Shown here piece by piece: positions 60,242 to 64,000 of a stretch of 64,000 bases of DNA (its first letter is position 1; every line of letters starts with the position of its first letter). Source of the stretch: Nitrospinia bacterium. Lineage in GTDB: Bacteria > Nitrospinota > Nitrospinia > Nitrospinales > JAJDAT01. Where the stretch lies: NCBI GenBank assembly GCA_029261715.1, contig JAJDAT010000049.1, positions 409,142-473,141 of the forward strand, written 5' to 3'. Under the pieces are notes generated by a model that was not told the DNA's origin, ran no database searches, and saw nothing but the letters and a program-made list of their open reading frames with translations. Position numbers and translations under genes: made by a program.

Positions 60242-61255
60242 CTAACCGGCGGTTAAGGTTTCTTCAGGGTTTAAGAATTTATGGCAATTTTCGGCGAGTT
60301 CCAAAAAAGCCTTAGTCGCGGTACTATCTGGTTTAGATATAACAACGGGCATACCAGCGTCAGATTGGGTGGTGATATTCGTGTCGAGAGGAATGGCTCC
60401 CAAATAGGGTAGAACTAACTCTTCGGCTAACCGTTTTCCACCGCCAGTTTTAAAGATGTGATGTTCTTGGTTGAGGATCGTATCGCATAAACCTTGGACT
60501 TTAGATTGGTCTTCAGGAGAAAGGTTCATACCTTTTAATTCGGTTTTTACTATTTCTTCAAGTCTGGTTCTTTCATCGCCTTCAAAAATAAAATAGCTCA
60601 TGTTTTCAATGACGCCAACAATCGGAACATTACTATCGCGGGCGAAAGAAATCATTTTCCGAGCGTCCAATAGAGCTAGGTCTTGCGGAGTTGTTACAAT
60701 AATCGCGCCGTCAACTTCACCTATAAAATCGATAATGGTAATTTGTTCATTACCAGTGCCAGGAGGTAGATCAAATAACAAATAATCCAACTCGCCCCAA
60801 TTTATATTACCTAGCAGTTCCACAATAAAATCAAATTTGACTGCATCCCGCCAGGCAATGTGCATGTTAGGATCTTCGATTAAAAAGCCCAAAGAGGCAA
60901 CTCGTAATCCGTTTTCAGTTTCAAATGGTACGATGCCAGTTTCTTCGGCTTTAAGTCGAATATGTTCTGCATTCATCAGTTTAGGCACGTTAGGTCCATG
61001 CAGATCTGCGTCAGCCAAACCAACCTTATAACCTTTTTGGGCCAAAGCGCAGGCTAAATTTGCCGTAACGGTACTTTTCCCAACGCCGCCTTTGTTACTG
61101 CCAACAATAATTTTATATTTAATATCGCTCATTCGTTTATTGACCAACCAGCGATTGTGTTCGTTATGATCCGCCTTACAATCGTCGTCGTTATTATATT
61201 CGCACATTTCGCAGGTATGGAGCAGCCTACATTCTCCTGTTACGGGTAAATCCAT
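60242..61255 (-). CDS. Mrp/NBP35-type Fe-S cluster carrier ATPase
   Basis: A 337-aa P-loop ATPase that assembles or carries Fe-S clusters. It has a Cys-rich N-terminus (CRLLHTCEMCEYNNDDDCKAD, with C8, C15, C18 and C26) unlike E. coli Mrp. Then come the deviant Walker A GSNKGGVGKSTVTANLACAL, GLADADLHGPNVPKLM, and the DLPPGTGNEQITIIDFI box, with ENMSYF thereafter. AGGAGG lies 8 bases before the ATG. It leads the four-gene operon with DsbA-like, DsbD-N-like and CCA genes. The Cys-rich tail could ligate a cluster. Confidence 0.92.
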   Translation of the reverse strand: MDLPVTGECRLLHTCEMCEYNNDDDCKADHNEHNRWLVNKRMSDIKYKIIVGSNKGGVGKSTVTANLACALAQKGYKVGLADADLHGPNVPKLMNAEHIRLKAEETGIVPFETENGLRVASLGFLIEDPNMHIAWRDAVKFDFIVELLGNINWGELDYLLFDLPPGTGNEQITIIDFIGEVDGAIIVTTPQDLALLDARKMISFARDSNVPIVGVIENMSYFIFEGDERTRLEEIVKTELKGMNLSPEDQSKVQGLCDTILNQEHHIFKTGGGKRLAEELVLPYLGAIPLDTNITTQSDAGMPVVISKPDSTATKAFLELAENCHKFLNPEETLTAG

Positions 61256-61765
61256 TAATCTTGCCTCCTAATATATTTTACGGCGGGACGGGCGGGAATT
61301 CGCGAACCAATCCTTATAGCCAAAAACGATTATTTAATTTTCCATAATCCATCATTATAAAGGTTTTAATTGTCGAGAACAACACGGTTTTATTTATGGT
61401 TGTTCCTTAAAGCGTACTAAACCATATAGGTTTTTTGTCGATTAATTTGGAAAAAGAGTCTCTGGTTTAAAATTGGAATTGATTTTGAGATATTTCGTAA
61501 AATTTGATTTTGCCGAGCGATCTTTTTATACTGAGCCGCTTACAAATTCCGGTTAATCAAAGATCTTGCCTTTTTTGGAGCCTGATGTGAGTTAACCGTG
61601 GAAATAATGTTGAAAGAGTTTATTAAGGGGACCTCTAAAAATTGATCTTGGCCACGAGCCGCCTTTGCAAACAAAGGGCGAGCGAGTTGCCGCAAGCTAA
61701 AATTTCGAATTATTAGAGGCTCCCTTAAAACTTATTGATTTAATGTTTTGTCTCGGAGGAGAAAA
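61256..61765. other. 510-bp intergenic region with a MITE-like element
   Basis: Divergent control region between mrp and the second DUF4399 gene. Its right half holds the 106-bp inverted-repeat element (61623-61728). The left half includes a G-rich stretch (GGCGGGACGGGCGGG) just after mrp's ribosome binding site. No gene is seen. Confidence 0.5.
61623..61728 (+). mobile_element. MITE-like element, copy 1 (106 bp)
   Basis: It opens TTAAGGGGACCTCTAAAAAT and closes AATTATTAGAGGCTCCCTTA plus A. The two 21-base ends are inverted repeats with about 18 matches, and TTAA at each border may be a target duplication. Internally, CGCCTTTGCAAACAAAGGGCG forms a second hairpin. The same ends and almost the same length recur at 36715-36821, and a degraded copy begins at 63780. 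No coding capacity, so any movement would need a transposase elsewhere. Confidence 0.7.
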
Positions 61766-62182
61766 ATGAAAAAAGTTGCCGCCCAAATTCTGACTATTTT
61801 GGGCTATTTTATTTTTTTGGGTGCGTCTTCGGTTTTTGCGGGAGGAGCAGTTGTGATTACTGAACCTGCAAATGGCGCGACGATTTCTAGCCCAGTAAAA
61901 GTTTGTATGGAAGTTCATGATGTAGAAGTAGAACCGGCGAAAAACGGGGTGAATGAAGGAAAAGGACACCACCATATAATAATCAATCACGATTTACCGG
62001 AAGATTTAACTCAACCTGTAGGGAAAGATTTGACTCACATTCATATGGGAGACGGTTCCACCTGCAAGGAAGGTATTAAGATGGGACCTGGAAAACACGT
62101 GATTAGAGCTTTATTTGCACAAGGAAACCACGTTCCTGTGTCTCCTACCGTTTCAGCGACAATTTTTGTTGTGGTTGAATAG
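61766..62182 (+). CDS. Exported DUF4399 protein (second copy)
   Basis: A 138-aa periplasmic protein. CGGAGGAG lies 5 bases before ATG 61766, an unusually strong ribosome binding site; a longer frame from a TTG at 61748 is not needed. Signal peptide residues 1-25. The mature DUF4399 domain includes VVITEPANGATISSPVKVCM, EGKGHHHIIINHDLP, HIHMGDGSTCKEG and GNHVPVSPTV. GHHH and HIHM give several His that could bind metal. It is the clear paralogue of the protein at 41557, but has no cytochrome neighbour. A MITE-like element lies just upstream. Confidence 0.9.
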   Translation: MKKVAAQILTILGYFIFLGASSVFAGGAVVITEPANGATISSPVKVCMEVHDVEVEPAKNGVNEGKGHHHIIINHDLPEDLTQPVGKDLTHIHMGDGSTCKEGIKMGPGKHVIRALFAQGNHVPVSPTVSATIFVVVE

Positions 62183-62225
62183 TTTAGACTTCTTCCTTAT
62201 TTAAAATTTTCAAAAAAGATTAAAT

Positions 62226-62247
62226 ACGCCGCGGGATTCCGCGGCGT
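62226..62247. terminator. GC-rich hairpin after the second DUF4399 gene
   Basis: ACGCCGCGG, loop GATT, CCGCGGCGT: a perfect 9-bp stem that is strikingly GC-rich in this AT-rich window. No T-run follows immediately on either strand, so termination efficiency is uncertain. Confidence 0.5.
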
Positions 62248-62382
62248 TACCCCTCCTGAATTAAGTTGTTTTTGGTCGCATAACCGTTTAAAATTTTTTT
62301 ATAGACTAAAACCCAAACCTGAAAAACGAAAGTTGTATTTCGCGTGATTATGTTTTTATTCTCGTGAATTGACTATATTCTC

Positions 62383-63753
62383 ATGGCCAAAAAACATTTT
62401 ATGAAAGCGTTCTTTTTTAAACGATATTTAGTTGCCTTAACGTTATTTCTTTTTGTATTTCAACCTCTTGCGATATTTGCTCTTGAAGCTAATAAAACCG
62501 CTATTGCTATTTTGGTTGTTAAAGACAAAGACGGTGACGTAGCGGCTTCGGGCACTGGTTTTGTTGTAAAACCAGATGGAGTCTTGGTAACAAACTATCA
62601 CGTGCTAATAGATGCCGCCTCAGTAGAAGCTGTTTTTACTGATGGTACTGTGGTCAATGTAAAAGACGTGATTTATGCCGATAGAACGAAGGATTTTGCG
62701 ATTTTAAAACTAAGTGCTGGCTTTTTTTCGACTTTAGAACTCGGAGATTCAGACTCAGTAAAAGATTTTAATTATGTCAGCGCTTTAGGTTATTTGACAG
62801 ATGAGGTCACAACTTCTTCTCTAAAGCCAACAGGTACACTACGTCAAAATCATGGAATGATATTAGGAGTTCATCCGCAAGCCGACCCTAACTTTAAGAT
62901 GATTTACTCCACGGCTTCTTTAGGGCCTGGATTCAGCGGAGGACCTTTAATTGATGAAAATAATAAAGTCATTGGTATAGCTTCAGCAGAAGGGCGCGCT
63001 CTGAACTTGGCGTTGCCCATCAATGAAATAAAAGCTTTTCTAAACGAAAAAAATACTATATCGCTTAAAGAGTTTTTAAAGAGAGATGGAATTTTTCCTC
63101 AGTCCTTTTATTATCGAGGAAATTTTGCGTTATACGGGCAAGGTGAAGTGGATGAGGCCGTCGAGCTTTTTAATAAAACTCTAACTCAATTGCCAAACTT
63201 TATCTTGGCTCGATACGACTTAGCGGTTGCTTATAGAAACCAAGGGAACGTTGACCAGGCTATATTGGAATATGAAAAAGCTCTCGAAATAAACCCCAAT
63301 TTCCCAGAAGCCTTATCCAACCTAGGAGGCCAATATTTTCGCGTCGGAAAAATTGATAAAGCTATCGATACTTTGAAGCGAGCGGTAAAAAGTTTTCCAA
63401 ACTTTATCCAAGCGAACTCCAATTTAGGAGCGGTCTTAAATAAAAACAAACGATATAAAGAAGCGATTCCTTATCTTAAAAAAACCGTACAGTTAGATCC
63501 TGAGTTTGGGATGGCGCACTACAATTTAGGCAACGCTTATTTTGGCGTTAAAGAATTTAAAGATGCGAGAGCATCTTTAGAAAAAGCCTCTAATTTAGGA
63601 ATAGAATTCGTTTCTTTACATTGGAAGCTTTACGAAATTCACAGAGACTCTGGCGATAATGAACGCGCCCGCAAAGAACTTAATTTTATTTTAGAAATTG
63701 ATCCGGAAAATGAAGAAGCGAAGCAAAAATTAATGCACGAAAAAGGAGCTTAG
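62383..63753 (+). CDS. Exported trypsin-like serine protease with TPR repeats
   Basis: A 456-aa protein with signal/TM segment (about residues 11-32) and an S1C-type protease domain (about 35-225): catalytic H73 in VTNYHVL, D104 in TKDFAIL and S185 in GPGFSGGPLID, a complete triad. No PDZ domain is present. The second half (about 245-456) has about five to six TPR units, e.g. ALSNLGGQYFRVGKIDKAID and AHYNLGNAYFGVKEFKDARA. The TPRs probably select or hold substrates. It follows the DUF4399 gene after 200 bases that include the GC-rich hairpin. Confidence 0.92.
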   Translation: MAKKHFMKAFFFKRYLVALTLFLFVFQPLAIFALEANKTAIAILVVKDKDGDVAASGTGFVVKPDGVLVTNYHVLIDAASVEAVFTDGTVVNVKDVIYADRTKDFAILKLSAGFFSTLELGDSDSVKDFNYVSALGYLTDEVTTSSLKPTGTLRQNHGMILGVHPQADPNFKMIYSTASLGPGFSGGPLIDENNKVIGIASAEGRALNLALPINEIKAFLNEKNTISLKEFLKRDGIFPQSFYYRGNFALYGQGEVDEAVELFNKTLTQLPNFILARYDLAVAYRNQGNVDQAILEYEKALEINPNFPEALSNLGGQYFRVGKIDKAIDTLKRAVKSFPNFIQANSNLGAVLNKNKRYKEAIPYLKKTVQLDPEFGMAHYNLGNAYFGVKEFKDARASLEKASNLGIEFVSLHWKLYEIHRDSGDNERARKELNFILEIDPENEEAKQKLMHEKGA

Positions 63754-63779
63754 GCATTAGTTGTTATTTTATGTGAATT

Positions 63780-63880
63780 AAGGGGATTTCTAAAAACTCA
63801 AAATTGCCAAGAGCCTAACCCTTAATAAGGGGTAGGCGATAGCAAATCAGTATAAATATAGGGGCTGTCGTAGATAAATT
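63780..63880 (+). repeat. Degraded third copy of the MITE-like element
   Basis: TTAAGGGGATTTCTAAAAAC at 63780 aligns to the left end of the 61623 element, followed by TTGCCAAGAGCC (compare TTGGCCACGAGCC). The internal hairpin CCTAACCCTTAATAAGGGGTAGG is clear, but the right end (TATAGGGGCTGTC) is only partly recognisable and lacks the closing TTAA. The boundary is approximate. The rest of the window end holds nothing else I can support. Confidence 0.5.
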
Positions 63881-64000
63881 ACAAATTAGCCCATTTTTTA
63901 AGAGTAATAAATTGTTTTTTATGTGAGCCATAATTAAATCTAAACTCACATTCTTTCAAGAACAGATAAAAATGTTTCACCGGTATTCCATTGTATTTTC

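Noticed and set aside
1..64000. CRISPR arrays, tRNA or rRNA genes
   Set aside because: No regularly spaced direct repeats with unique spacers and no tRNA-like GGTTCGAATCC arms were noticed by eye. A tRNAscan or covariance search would settle small RNA genes.

Overview
This 64 kb window is AT-rich chromosomal DNA from a Gram-negative bacterium. Evidence for an outer membrane includes a cytochrome-associated beta-barrel, a TpsB transporter, MlaA and periplasmic Dsb proteins. The mix fits a marine Nitrospinota or deltaproteobacterial-type lineage: a decaheme MtrA/DmsE cytochrome with an MtrB/PioB barrel, DUF4399 proteins, a lipase-maturation-factor protein, an SPL-type radical SAM protein and an orphan HydB/NuoF flavoprotein. 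The phylum is inferred from gene content only; no rRNA or tRNA gene was recognised.

Layout. 1-4.1 kb: the end of an RND efflux operon (adaptor plus pump). 4.6-7.0 kb: a small glycan cluster (GT2, DUF2304, GT4). 7.0-8.8 kb (minus): a secreted unknown, a cyclic-nucleotide-binding protein and a possible 30-aa membrane peptide. 9.0-12.9 kb: rpmH-rnpA-yidD-yidC-mnmE, led by a clear sigma70 promoter and lacking the usual jag. 12.9-15.1 kb: a repeat-containing accessory patch with a phage-like small protein with a His-rich tail, a possible 21-aa hydrophobic peptide gene with its own terminator, and an aldo/keto reductase. 15.2-26.8 kb: envelope functions (MlaA, LMF protein, TpsB, M23 peptidase, MtgA) with a radical SAM protein and an RlmI-type methyltransferase. 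27.4-38.5 kb: small zinc-ribbon proteins, a large NuoF/HydB-type diaphorase, a TetR regulator, membrane and GT2 glycosyltransferases, DUF5685, DedA and DnaJ proteins.

39-45 kb is the most interesting block. A hybrid sensor kinase is divergent from a tightly packed operon of DUF4399 protein, periplasmic decaheme cytochrome (10 CxxCH) and MtrB/PioB-type barrel. That is the minimal machinery of an outer-membrane electron conduit, with no extracellular cytochrome and with DUF4399 in an unusual position. A second DUF4399 protein lies at 61.8 kb. At 51.5 kb a tetraheme cytochrome is fused to a 5'-nucleotidase-like domain whose metal ligands look largely replaced, followed by a DsbA-like oxidoreductase and a C-terminal processing protease. 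A further operon at 57-61 kb (Mrp, DsbA-like, DsbD-N-like, CCA transferase) adds thiol-redox and Fe-S functions that could support cytochrome biogenesis.

Non-coding structure. A short inverted-repeat, MITE-like element occurs as two approximately 106-bp copies (36.7 and 61.6 kb) and one degraded copy (63.8 kb). An approximately 96-100-bp direct repeat flanks the aldehyde dehydrogenase gene. A dispersed degenerate palindromic repeat occurs around 13.2-15.1 kb. No CRISPR array, intact insertion sequence, tRNA or replication origin was seen.
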